Origin: CAYYHA01 sp964471535
GTDB lineage: Bacteria; Myxococcota; Myxococcia; SLRQ01
Direction: 5' to 3'
NCBI GenBank assembly: GCA_964471535.1
Contig: CAYYHA010000234.1
Coordinates: 1 to 6,631, forward strand
DNA: 6,631 bases
Positions 1 through 6,618 of the stretch are shown piece by piece (the stretch's first letter is position 1; each line of letters begins with the position of its first letter). Below the pieces are notes generated by a model. That model was not told the DNA's origin. It did no database searches and saw nothing but the letters and a program-made list of their open reading frames with translations. A program made the translations under genes and the position numbers.

Positions 1-777
1 CAGCAGGTCGCGGGCCCCCGGGCGCTCGCCATGGGCGAGGTCCACCGCGGCATCGGATCGAGCAACGACACGATCTTCTTCAACCCCGCCGGGATGAGCC
101 TCTTCCCCCGCTACAGCCTCGAACTCTTTTGGCGGCGCGAATTCGTGCGGGCGGGCAACCTCTTCGGCTTTTCGGTCGTCGACAGCAAGAGCGGTCCGGT
201 AGGCGGGGGCATCGCCTACACCTACGAATACCGCGGCGCCCGCGGTGAGCTTAGAAACGGCAGCCGGCTCGACGTCTCCGCGAGCTACCGCATCGCCAAC
301 TTCCTGCTCATCGGGACCACGGTGCGCTACGTGGGAATGGGGACCGCCGACGGCGACGTGAGCCGGGTGACCGGTGACACCGGCCTCCTCTTCGTCCTCG
401 GAGACTGGCTCTTCTTCGGACTCTCGGGCCACAACGTGGTGAACCCCGCCGAGACCGCGGCGGTCGCCCCCCGCACCTTCGGCGGAGGGCTCTCGGTGGT
501 CGCCGGACACCTGCAGGTGGGCTTCGACTACCAGATCTCCGCCGAGCGCGACGGCACCCCCGACAGCTACTACGTGGGGGCCGAGTACTTCGCCTTCGGT
601 TTCCTCGCGCTGCGCGCCGGCTACGTCCTCGACCATCTCTACGGCGAGTCGCGATGGACCGCCGGTCTGGGGTACGTCAGCCCGGACATCGGGGTGGATC
701 TGGCCTACTCGCAGACCATCGCCGAATCGGGGGTGAGGGCGCAGTACCTGTCGCTGGGCCTGCGCTTCTTCCGCTGA
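1..777 (+). CDS. Outer-membrane beta-barrel protein with NPAG motif, PorV/FadL-like (5' partial)
   Basis: The reading frame is open from the first base, so the gene starts before the window; 258 residues are visible. The ATG at 31 is probably internal. It falls inside a motif reading RALAMGEVHRGI, followed by an Asn-Pro-Ala-Gly (82-93), which is the typical N-terminal plug/first-strand signature of PorV, UPF0164 and FadL-like barrels (sequence like G-A-R-A-L-A-x-G-x-A...D...NPAG). The rest alternates short amphipathic strands rich in Tyr, Phe, Gly and Val with polar turns, and the chain ends in an aromatic strand (Leu-Gly-Leu-Arg-Phe-Phe-Arg), as expected for a barrel in the outer membrane. 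The cargo or role cannot be read from the sequence; protein-secretion shuttle (PorV-like) or hydrophobic-compound transport (FadL-like) are both possible. It lies on the same strand as the Kdo operon but is separated from it by 150 bases that contain a promoter, so it is probably a separate unit. The barrel class is fairly secure; the exact family is not. Confidence 0.7.
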   Translation, partial: QQVAGPRALAMGEVHRGIGSSNDTIFFNPAGMSLFPRYSLELFWRREFVRAGNLFGFSVVDSKSGPVGGGIAYTYEYRGARGELRNGSRLDVSASYRIANFLLIGTTVRYVGMGTADGDVSRVTGDTGLLFVLGDWLFFGLSGHNVVNPAETAAVAPRTFGGGLSVVAGHLQVGFDYQISAERDGTPDSYYVGAEYFAFGFLALRAGYVLDHLYGESRWTAGLGYVSPDIGVDLAYSQTIAESGVRAQYLSLGLRFFR

Positions 778-868
778 AGCCTTCCCGCACGCCGCCCCCA
801 CGCGACCCCACTTGCCTGGCCGGCTTCGGACTCGGTGCCCTGCGCCGCCGGCTGGACCCACGCCGCCG

Positions 869-897
869 TTGCCGCCTGGCCGGGCGGTCGCTATATT
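869..897 (+). promoter_or_regulatory. Putative sigma70-type promoter of the Kdo operon
   Basis: A -35-like TTGCCG (869-874) and a -10-like TATATT (892-897) are separated by exactly 17 bases. They match the housekeeping consensus at 4 of 6 and 5 of 6 positions. TATATT stands out in an otherwise GC-rich stretch. Transcription would start near 904, giving a leader of about 24 bases before the TTG at 928. This is inferred from sequence only. Confidence 0.55.
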
Positions 898-927
898 GCG
901 CTCCCGGAATCGATCCGGAACCCTCCG

Positions 928-1653
928 TTGAGAGTCGCCATCGTCATCCCCGCTCGGTACGCCTCGACCCGCCTACCGGGAAAGCCTCTCGCGGATCTGG
1001 CCGGCAAGCCGATGATCGCCCATGTCTGTGAGCGTGCGCGCGCGGCGCCGGTGGCCGACGCCGTCGTCGTGGCCACCGATCACGAAGGCATCGCTTTGGC
1101 GGCGCGCGCGGCAGGGGCGCGTGCCCTCTTGACCTCGCCCCACCACCGCTCGGGCACCGACCGCGTGGCCGAGGCGGTCGAGCGCTTGGAGGGGGAGGGC
1201 GAAGACTTCGACGTGATCGTGAACCTGCAGGGGGACGAGCCGCTCATCGACCCGGGGCTCGTCGCACAGGTGGTCGAGCAGCTCGGCGACGGTGTCCCCA
1301 TGGCCACGCTCGCCCGGTCTCTGCGCCCGGAGGAGGCGGCGAATCCCGCCGTCGTGAAGGTGGCGGTCGACCGGCGCGGACGGGCGCTCTTCTTCTCCCG
1401 GGCACCCATCGGCGGCGCCCGCGACGGGGGCGATGCGGCGAGCTTCGCGCACCTGGGCATCTACGCGTTCGTGCGCCCCTTTCTGACCACCTTCACCCAG
1501 CTCGGCGAGAGCCCGCTCGAGCGGGCGGAAGGCCTCGAGCAGCTCCGCGCCCTCGAACACGGCTACCCCATCGCCGTGGGCGTCTGCGCCTGTGAGAGCG
1601 AGGGGGTCGACACGCCCGAGGACCTCGAACGCATCCGTGCCCGCCTGGGTTGA
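928..1653 (+). CDS. kdsB: 3-deoxy-manno-octulosonate cytidylyltransferase (CMP-Kdo synthetase)
   Basis: KdsB transfers CMP from CTP to Kdo, giving CMP-Kdo and pyrophosphate in the cytoplasm; this is the activating step for adding Kdo to lipid A. From the TTG start the protein has 241 residues (the E. coli enzyme has about 248). Visible family motifs are the nucleotide-binding N-terminus VIPARYASTRLPGKPL (6-21), VATDHEG (48-54), the HHRSGTDR segment (72-79), NLQGDEP with the metal-binding Asp103 (99-105), FFSRAPI (155-161), HLGIYAF (175-181), SPLERAEGLEQLR (195-207) and GVDTPEDLERI (226-236), whose Asp228 matches the second metal ligand. The loop between FFSRAPI and HLGIYAF is shorter than in E. 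coli. The TTG at 928 is chosen because homology begins directly at the second residue and because an upstream GTG (835) would place the likely promoter inside the coding region. A weak CGGAA (916-920) precedes the start. It is the first gene of the operon and lies 19 bases before pyrG, which supplies its CTP. Confidence 0.95.
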   Translation: MRVAIVIPARYASTRLPGKPLADLAGKPMIAHVCERARAAPVADAVVVATDHEGIALAARAAGARALLTSPHHRSGTDRVAEAVERLEGEGEDFDVIVNLQGDEPLIDPGLVAQVVEQLGDGVPMATLARSLRPEEAANPAVVKVAVDRRGRALFFSRAPIGGARDGGDAASFAHLGIYAFVRPFLTTFTQLGESPLERAEGLEQLRALEHGYPIAVGVCACESEGVDTPEDLERIRARLG

Positions 1654-1654
1654 C

Positions 1655-1667
1655 GGGAGAGGGAAGG
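1655..1667 (+). promoter_or_regulatory. Ribosome binding site of pyrG
   Basis: A purine run GGGAGAGGGAAGG directly after the kdsB stop codon lies five bases before the ATG at 1673. It supports that ATG over the longer in-frame frame that begins inside kdsB at 1592, since CTP synthase homology also begins only after 1673. Confidence 0.6.
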
Positions 1668-1672
1668 CATCC

Positions 1673-3340
1673 ATGGCACAGAAACCGACCAAGTTCGTCT
1701 TCACCACCGGCGGCGTCGTCAGCTCGCTGGGCAAGGGGCTGACCAGCGCGAGCATCGGCGCGCTCATGGAGAACCGGGGACTGCGGATCGCGCACCTGAA
1801 GCTCGACCCCTACCTGAACGTAGACCCGGGAACGATGAGCCCCTTCCAGCACGGGGAGGTCTACGTCACCGATGACGGTGCCGAGACCGATCTGGATCTC
1901 GGCCACTACGAGCGCTTCACCGAAGCGGTGATCTCGCAGGGGAGCAACTGGACGGCCGGGCGAATTTACGAGTCGGTGATCAGAAAGGAACGGGCCGGGG
2001 CGTACCTCGGCAAGACCGTGCAGGTCATTCCCCACGTCACCGACGAGATCAAGGCAGCGATCCACGACGCCGCGAAGGGGGTGGATCTGCTCATCTGTGA
2101 GATCGGCGGGACGGTGGGTGACATCGAATCGCTCCCCTTCGTGGAGGCGATCCGGCAGATGCGCTACGACGTGGGGCAGGAGAACGTGCTCTACGTGCAC
2201 CTGACCCTCGTGCCCTTCATCAAGGCCGCGGGCGAGGTGAAGACGAAGCCCACGCAGCACAGCGTGATGAAGCTGCGAGAGATCGGGATTCAGCCGGACA
2301 TCCTGATCTGCCGGGCAGAGCAGGATCTCTCTCCGGAGATCAAGAACAAGATCGCGCTGTTCACCAACGTCGACCGGCGCAGCGTCTTCACCGCCCGGGA
2401 CGTGGCCTGCATCTACGAGGTGCCTCTGGTCCTCCACGAGGAGGGGCTCGACGACCGCATCGCCGAGCTGCTCAACATCTGGTCCCGCGCGCCTCGACTG
2501 GAGCGCTGGGAGAAGATCGTCGACGCCTACAAACACCCCAAGGATGAGGTAACCATCGGCATCGTCGGAAAGTACGTGGACCTCATCGAGAGCTACAAGT
2601 CGCTCAACGAAGCGCTGGTCCACGGGGGGCTCGCCCACGGGGTGCGCGTGAACCTCCACTACGTCGACTCGGGGCGCATCGAGGAGGAGGGCGCCGATGC
2701 CGTCCTCGAAGGGGTGCACGCGGTGCTCGTGCCCGGAGGCTTCGGCGATCGCGGCGCCGAGGGGAAGATCGCTGCCGCCGGCTGGGCGAGAAAGCGGCGT
2801 ATCCCCTTCTTCGGTATCTGTCTGGGGCTGCAGATGGCGGTGATCGAGTTTGGGCGGAACGTGGTGGGCCTCGAGGGCGCGGGCAGCGCCGAGTTCGACG
2901 AGGACGTCGAGCATCCGGTGGTCTCCCTGATGGAGGAGCAGAAGAAGGTGAAGGATCTCGGCGGCACGATGCGCCTCGGCGCCTACCGCTGCGCCCTGAA
3001 AGAGGGGTCGCTGGCCCGGCGGATCTACGGCGGCGCCGCCGAGGTCAGCGAGCGCCACCGCCACCGCTACGAGTTCAACAACGCCTATCGGACGGCGTAC
3101 GAAGAGGCCGGCATGGTCTTCTCGGGGATCAACCCGGAGACGGATCTGGTGGAGATGATCGAGGTGCCCGATCACCCCTTCTTCATCGCCTGCCAGGCCC
3201 ACCCTGAGTTCAAGAGCAAGCCGTTCGCCCCCCATCCCCTCTTCGCCGCCTTCGTCGGCGCGGCGCTCGAGCAGAAGAACCGCTCCGCCACGACGCGCGA
3301 GAGCAGCGAAGCGGCCGCCACCCCCCGCCTCCACGCCTAG
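1673..3340 (+). CDS. pyrG: CTP synthase (glutamine-hydrolysing)
   Basis: PyrG aminates UTP to CTP using ATP and ammonia released from glutamine. The 555-residue protein is slightly longer than E. coli PyrG (545). The N-terminal amidoligase domain (about 1-275) has the P-loop GGVVSSLGKG (13-22, Lys21), KLDPYLNVDPGTMSPFQHGE (43-62), Asp75 and Glu143 as the expected magnesium ligands, and IGGTVGDIESLPF (144-156). The C-terminal class I glutamine amidotransferase domain (about 292-530) has the oxyanion loop VPGGFGDRG (353-361), the nucleophile elbow GICLGLQ with Cys383, and the His510/Glu512 pair in CQAHPEF. All key catalytic residues are present. The last 20 or so residues (536-555) are a Ser/Thr/Ala-rich tail that looks disordered. 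The gene sits between kdsB and kdsA; CTP is a direct substrate of KdsB, so co-transcription couples nucleotide supply to Kdo activation. Linkage of pyrG with kdsB and kdsA is known in several Gram-negative groups. Confidence 0.98.
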   Translation: MAQKPTKFVFTTGGVVSSLGKGLTSASIGALMENRGLRIAHLKLDPYLNVDPGTMSPFQHGEVYVTDDGAETDLDLGHYERFTEAVISQGSNWTAGRIYESVIRKERAGAYLGKTVQVIPHVTDEIKAAIHDAAKGVDLLICEIGGTVGDIESLPFVEAIRQMRYDVGQENVLYVHLTLVPFIKAAGEVKTKPTQHSVMKLREIGIQPDILICRAEQDLSPEIKNKIALFTNVDRRSVFTARDVACIYEVPLVLHEEGLDDRIAELLNIWSRAPRLERWEKIVDAYKHPKDEVTIGIVGKYVDLIESYKSLNEALVHGGLAHGVRVNLHYVDSGRIEEEGADAVLEGVHAVLVPGGFGDRGAEGKIAAAGWARKRRIPFFGICLGLQMAVIEFGRNVVGLEGAGSAEFDEDVEHPVVSLMEEQKKVKDLGGTMRLGAYRCALKEGSLARRIYGGAAEVSERHRHRYEFNNAYRTAYEEAGMVFSGINPETDLVEMIEVPDHPFFIACQAHPEFKSKPFAPHPLFAAFVGAALEQKNRSATTRESSEAAATPRLHA

Positions 3341-3343
3341 ACG

Positions 3344-4279
3344 ATGGGTCCTCGCATCGCGCTCGGCCCCCACCCCTGCGGCGAGGGAGCGCCGCTGCTC
3401 GTCATCGCCGGCCCCTGCGTGGTCGAGGGTCGCGAGATCACCTTGCGCATCGCCTCGGCGCTCCGGCGGATCGCCGAGCGGCACGGCGTGCCCCTCGTCT
3501 TCAAGGCGAGCTTCGACAAGGCAAACCGAACCAGCGGCACGAGCTTTCGCGGAATCGGGATGGCGGAGGCGCTCGCGGTCCTCGAGGAGGTTCGGCGGCA
3601 GGAGGGCCTCGCGCTGCTCACCGACATCCACCTGCCCGAGCAAGCCGCCGTCGCCGCCGAGGTGGTGGACGTCCTGCAGATTCCCGCCTTCCTCTGCCGC
3701 CAGACCGATCTCATCGAAGCCGCGGCCGCCACCGGACGGGCCGTGAACATCAAGAAGGGTCAGTTCATGGCGCCCGAGGACATGGCCCACTCGGTTGAGA
3801 AGGCGCGCGCCGCCGGCGCCCGCGACGTCCTGCTCACCGAGCGGGGCACCACCTTCGGCTACCACAACCTCGTCGTGGACATGCGAGGGCTGGCGGTGAT
3901 GCGCCGCCTGGGGGTTCCGGTGTGCTTCGACGCGACCCACTCGGTACAGCGCCCGTCGGCGGCCGGAGGGACCACGGGAGGGGATCGCCGCGAGGCGCCA
4001 CTGCTCGCCCGGGCCGCCGCCGCGGTGGGCATCGACGCCCTCTTCGCCGAGGTCCACGAGGATCCGGACCGCGCCCTTTCCGACGGTCCCAACTCCCTCA
4101 CCTACGAACTCTTCGATCGCATGCTCGACGAGGTGGTGCGGATCCGCCGGGCGCTGGCTGCGGCGGAGGAGGACGCGGCGAGGCCGCCCACCGATTCGCG
4201 CCTTGGCGACGGAGGCGCTCCGGCGGAGACGGTCGGATCGGCGACGCGCGGACCTGTGCGGCCGGAGGAGGAAGGATAG
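3344..4279 (+). CDS. kdsA: 3-deoxy-8-phosphooctulonate synthase (Kdo-8-phosphate synthase), metal-dependent type
   Basis: KdsA condenses phosphoenolpyruvate with arabinose-5-phosphate to Kdo-8-phosphate in the cytoplasm. The 311-residue protein has the TIM-barrel motifs of the family: LVIAGPCVVEGRE (19-31), FKASFDKANRTS (53-64), GTSFRGIG (65-72), LLTDIH (91-96), IPAFLCRQTDLI (113-124), NIKKGQFMAPEDM (135-147), ERGTTFGYHNLVVDMR (166-181), FDATHSVQ (195-202) and AEVHEDPDRALSDGPNS (235-251). Cys25, His199, Glu236 and Asp247 match the four metal ligands of the metal-dependent (Aquifex-like) class; the metal-independent E. coli class has Asn in place of the Cys. Residues from about 272 onward form an Ala/Glu/Pro/Gly-rich tail beyond the usual end of about 280 residues. 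The start is only 3 bases after the pyrG stop and has no clear Shine-Dalgarno sequence, suggesting translational coupling to pyrG. Confidence 0.97.
   Translation: MGPRIALGPHPCGEGAPLLVIAGPCVVEGREITLRIASALRRIAERHGVPLVFKASFDKANRTSGTSFRGIGMAEALAVLEEVRRQEGLALLTDIHLPEQAAVAAEVVDVLQIPAFLCRQTDLIEAAAATGRAVNIKKGQFMAPEDMAHSVEKARAAGARDVLLTERGTTFGYHNLVVDMRGLAVMRRLGVPVCFDATHSVQRPSAAGGTTGGDRREAPLLARAAAAVGIDALFAEVHEDPDRALSDGPNSLTYELFDRMLDEVVRIRRALAAAEEDAARPPTDSRLGDGGAPAETVGSATRGPVRPEEEG
4264..4276 (+). promoter_or_regulatory. Strong ribosome binding site of kdsC, embedded in the end of kdsA
   Basis: The run GGAGGAGGAAGGA contains a perfect AGGAGG (4266-4271) eight bases before the ATG at 4280. It codes for the last residues of KdsA (Glu-Glu-Glu-Gly), so part of the KdsA tail may exist because the site is needed here. 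It is the best ribosome binding site in the window. Confidence 0.8.
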
Positions 4280-4813
4280 ATGGCGCTGCCTCCCCTCGAG
4301 GAGATTCCAGGCTCTGTGGTCACCCGGGCCAGCGAGGTCGAACTCCTGGTCCTCGACTGCGACGGTGTGCTCACCGATGGCCGCCTGTGGTACGGGGCGC
4401 AGGGGGAGATGATGAAGGCCTTCGACACGCGCGACGGGCACGGGCTGGTGATGCTCCGCCACGTGGGGATCCGCTTCGCGGCGCTGAGCGGGCGGCCGCA
4501 GCCGCTGTTGCGGCAGCGCTTCGAGGAGCTCGGCTTCGCAAAGGTGCTCGAGCGGCAGTACCTGAAGGGCGAGGCCATCGAAGCGTTGTGTGAGGAGCTC
4601 GACGTGGACCGGGCACACACCGCCTACATGGGGGACGACGTCAACGATCTGCCGGCCATGGAGCGGGTGGGCCTCTCCGCCTGCCCGCAGGATGCGGCCG
4701 CCGAGGTGATCGAGGCGGCCCACTACGTCTGCGGCCGGCCGGGGGGGCGCGGCGCGGTGCGGGAGCTGTGCGAGCTGCTCCTGAAGGCGCGGGGACGATG
4801 GCCCGTGCCTTGA
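4280..4813 (+). CDS. kdsC: 3-deoxy-D-manno-octulosonate 8-phosphate phosphatase (HAD family)
   Basis: KdsC hydrolyses Kdo-8-phosphate to Kdo and phosphate, the step between KdsA and KdsB. At 177 residues it is of normal size (H. influenzae 180, E. coli 188). It is a capless C0-type HAD phosphatase that works as a tetramer in known members. Motif I is DCDGVLTDG with nucleophile Asp26 and acid/base Asp28; motif II is Ser70 in ALSGRP; motif III is Lys96 in LKGEA; motif IV is GDDVNDLPAM (118-127) with Asp119, Asp120 and Asp123. FDTRDGHGL (48-56) and the C-terminal GGRGAVRELCELLL (155-168) are typical of KdsC, the latter being the tail that reaches the neighbouring active site. The ATG directly follows the kdsA stop codon with no gap. 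The 3' end overlaps the next gene by 16 bases. All catalytic residues are intact. Confidence 0.95.
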   Translation: MALPPLEEIPGSVVTRASEVELLVLDCDGVLTDGRLWYGAQGEMMKAFDTRDGHGLVMLRHVGIRFAALSGRPQPLLRQRFEELGFAKVLERQYLKGEAIEALCEELDVDRAHTAYMGDDVNDLPAMERVGLSACPQDAAAEVIEAAHYVCGRPGGRGAVRELCELLLKARGRWPVP

Positions 4814-5232
4814 AAAGCGGCGCGCTTCCCCGCCGCGCCCTCGCCATCGCACTCCTCGCCGTCGCCCCCTGGGCCCTTGCAGCGCTCCTCGGCCTCGAGC
4901 ACGGGGGCCCGGCGGTGGGCCTCGCCCTCGAGGTGGCGGCGCTACTCGTCCTCGCCGCCGCGGTTCGTACCCGAGCCCGCATCCCCGCCGCCCTCTTGGC
5001 GGAGCTGTGCCTATGGGGCGTGCTGCTCCTGACTGCGTTTCGTTTCGTCGCCACGGCGCTCTTCGTCCCCAGTGGATCCACCGATCTCGACAGTCGGGGT
5101 CGTTCGTTGGCGCGCCTGCTCGGCTGGATCGAGCTGTCTTCCCTCGCCGTTCACGCCCTGCTCCTCCTCGCCGGAGGGCTCGCCCTGGCCGGTCTGCTTC
5201 GCACCCGCCTCCGCCCAGACCGACCGGTGTAG
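4798..5232 (+). CDS. Small integral membrane protein of unknown function, about four helices
   Basis: I do not recognise this family. From the ATG at 4798 the protein has 144 residues. Hydrophobic segments lie at about 14-33, 38-56, 65-90 and 110-134, so it is probably a four-helix inner-membrane protein. The only polar stretch of note is between helices 3 and 4 (PSGSTDLDSRGRS, 91-103); the N- and C-termini are Arg-rich, which suggests both are cytoplasmic. Codon use is G/C-ending like its neighbours. Its start overlaps the end of kdsC by 16 bases, which suggests the same transcript and coupled translation; GGGG (4791-4794) is a weak ribosome binding site. A GTG at 4768 in the same frame is less likely. 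In many genomes this position after kdsC is held by lptC, but this protein has four predicted helices and no periplasmic beta domain, so it is not LptC. Its last 222 bases overlap the opposing gene. A role in the envelope is only a guess from context. Confidence 0.7.
   Translation: MARALKSGALPRRALAIALLAVAPWALAALLGLEHGGPAVGLALEVAALLVLAAAVRTRARIPAALLAELCLWGVLLLTAFRFVATALFVPSGSTDLDSRGRSLARLLGWIELSSLAVHALLLLAGGLALAGLLRTRLRPDRPV
5011..5232. other. Tail-to-tail overlap of two convergent genes
   Basis: The plus-strand membrane-protein gene ends at 5232 and the minus-strand propeller gene ends at 5011 (TAG read from 5013-5011). The two coding regions therefore share 222 bases in opposite directions, with no intergenic space and no clear terminator. 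Residues 463-535 of the propeller protein are antisense to residues 72-144 of the membrane protein. The overlap follows directly from both frames being open; whether both tails are translated is inference. Confidence 0.65.
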
Positions 5233-6618
5233 ACCGTCTCCCCGCGCCCCGCGAAAGGCGGGCCACTGGGGATCCACCGGCCCGGTGAAGCGCCACAGCT
5301 CGGCGCGCTGCTGCGCAGCCAGGACGAGGTGCCAATGTTCTCCCGATCGGGTGAGCAACGGGGTCGCTGCCGCGAAGCGCCGCAACGGCCTCCGCCAGAG
5401 CAGCCGGTGGGAACGGCCGTCGAAGAGGTAGGCGGTGGCCCGTCCGGTCATCTGGTCGAAGCGATCGTTGGCGACGACCAAGGTCTCGTCGAGGGCGTCG
5501 CCATCGAGATCGAAGACCACCGGCGTACTCACCGCGACGCCGGGCACGGCGCGCCGGGCCAGGACCGCGCCGCTCGCGCCATCCAGCCACAGGACGTGCG
5601 CCTTTCCCCGGTAGACGGGCATGTGGCCCTCGGCGGCCACGGAGACGAGGTCCGGGGTGCCGTCCCCACCGAAGCGGCCCACGGCGACCGACGCCTCGGT
5701 CTCGAGGCCGTCGAAGGCGCGGGCCCAGACGGACGTACCGGTCTCGGCATCGACGACGAGGACGCGGGCCTCGAACTCGACCGCTGCCACCAAGAGCCGC
5801 CCCTCGGCGCTGCGGTAGACCACCGGCGAAGCGATGAACCCGGAATGCCGCGCCCGGCGGCGCCACCTCGGCTGCAGGTGCCGCGCATCGAGGCGGAAGA
5901 GGTGACCTGGGATGCGAAGGCTCCCCGTTGCGACGAGGAGGTCTCCCTCGGGCAGGCGGGCGGGAGCGGAGTAGATCTCCCGCCCATCGGGGACCTCGAC
6001 GGCCGTGAGCACGGTTCCGTTGCGTCCGCTGATGCGCAGGATCTCTCCCGGAATGCGACGGGCGTCGTCGTAGCCCCCGCCGCGCGTGGCCAGGAGATCC
6101 CGAACCCCGTCGCCGTCGGCATCGGGCACGACGAGGAGCGCGTTGAAGTTGATGCCGCCAGGGCGTGAGAGCGTCCAGACCTCCTCGCCCGTCTTGCCGT
6201 CGAGGGCGTGCAGCCGCTGATCCCGTCCCCCGGTGACGAGGAGCGTCTGCCCCGGCACGGTGAGGATGGCCGGGGTCACGTACTGCTCGTCGGAAAAACG
6301 GCGCTTCCAAAGGAGACGCCCGTCACGCTGGGCGACGACGCCCGCAGCCCCCCACCGCCCCATCTTGCCGCCGACGAGGACGATCTCCCGCTGCCCATCG
6401 CCGTCGAAGTCGTACGCCACCGGCGATCCGATGCCGGCAACCGGCAGATGCCGCAACCAGAGGCGGGTGAGCACCTTTCGTGTGCCGGCCCCCTTGCGCA
6501 CCCCGGCCGGCGGGGCGCTTCGCGCCGGCGCAGCCTGCGCGGGTGGGGCCGCAGCCAGGAGGATCGCGGTCAGCGAGAGCGCGAACGAAAAACGCGTCAA
6601 TGGGGGGCACGCATCCAT
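5011..6618 (-). CDS. Secreted FG-GAP / PQQ-like repeat beta-propeller protein
   Basis: The 535-residue product begins with a probable signal peptide: a hydrophobic stretch at 11-24 and an Ala-x-Ala site near 27-30 (PPAQA then AP). The rest to about residue 445 is a beta-propeller. It carries calcium-loop FG-GAP/VCBS-type motifs: YDFDGDGQRE (69-78), DADGDGVRD (166-174), a degenerate FGGDGTPD (316-323) and FDLDGDALDE (369-378). These alternate with PQQ-like blades such as LHALDGKTGEEVW (136-148), VLVVDAETGTSVW (286-298) and HVLWLDGASGAV (341-352). A WPAFRG motif (452-457), often near the end of such proteins, is followed by a polar, Glu/Gln/Gly-rich tail (466-535) that looks unlike the propeller and lies opposite the membrane-protein gene. 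No enzyme active site is evident; binding or scaffolding in the periplasm or outside the cell is likely. The ATG at 6618 lies 13 bases from the window end with no visible ribosome binding site; a TTG at 6600 would also give a good signal peptide. Confidence 0.8.
   Translation of the reverse strand: MDACPPLTRFSFALSLTAILLAAAPPAQAAPARSAPPAGVRKGAGTRKVLTRLWLRHLPVAGIGSPVAYDFDGDGQREIVLVGGKMGRWGAAGVVAQRDGRLLWKRRFSDEQYVTPAILTVPGQTLLVTGGRDQRLHALDGKTGEEVWTLSRPGGINFNALLVVPDADGDGVRDLLATRGGGYDDARRIPGEILRISGRNGTVLTAVEVPDGREIYSAPARLPEGDLLVATGSLRIPGHLFRLDARHLQPRWRRRARHSGFIASPVVYRSAEGRLLVAAVEFEARVLVVDAETGTSVWARAFDGLETEASVAVGRFGGDGTPDLVSVAAEGHMPVYRGKAHVLWLDGASGAVLARRAVPGVAVSTPVVFDLDGDALDETLVVANDRFDQMTGRATAYLFDGRSHRLLWRRPLRRFAAATPLLTRSGEHWHLVLAAQQRAELWRFTGPVDPQWPAFRGARGDGLHRSVWAEAGAKQTGQGEPSGEEEQGVNGEGRQLDPAEQARQRTTPTVEIGGSTGDEERRGDETKRSQEQHAP

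Noticed and set aside
31..33. ATG 31 as the true start of the outer-membrane protein
   Set aside because: The same frame is open to base 1 and the preceding residues (RALA) belong to the conserved motif before NPAG, so the real start and signal peptide lie outside the window.
835..927. A GTG-started 5' extension of kdsB
   Set aside because: The 31 added residues do not resemble KdsB, and the extension would contain the likely promoter at 869-897.
1592..1672. A longer pyrG beginning inside kdsB
   Set aside because: The ATG at 1673 has a good ribosome binding site and matches the normal CTP synthase N-terminus; the extra residues are a shadow of the kdsB frame.
3922..4593. A 223-codon plus-strand frame across the kdsA-kdsC junction
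   Set aside because: It is Arg/Gly-rich, without motifs, and out of frame with two genes that keep all catalytic residues.
5248..5262. A possible terminator hairpin, CCCGC-GAAAG-GCGGG, just after the membrane-protein gene
   Set aside because: The stem is only five pairs, no T-run follows on either strand, and it lies within the propeller coding region.
1493..6310. A 1605-codon open frame on the minus strand running under the whole Kdo operon
   Set aside because: Its translation is Arg/Gly/Pro/His-rich with no domain signal, and it lies opposite five well-supported genes. Long antisense open frames are expected in GC-rich DNA because stop codons are rare.
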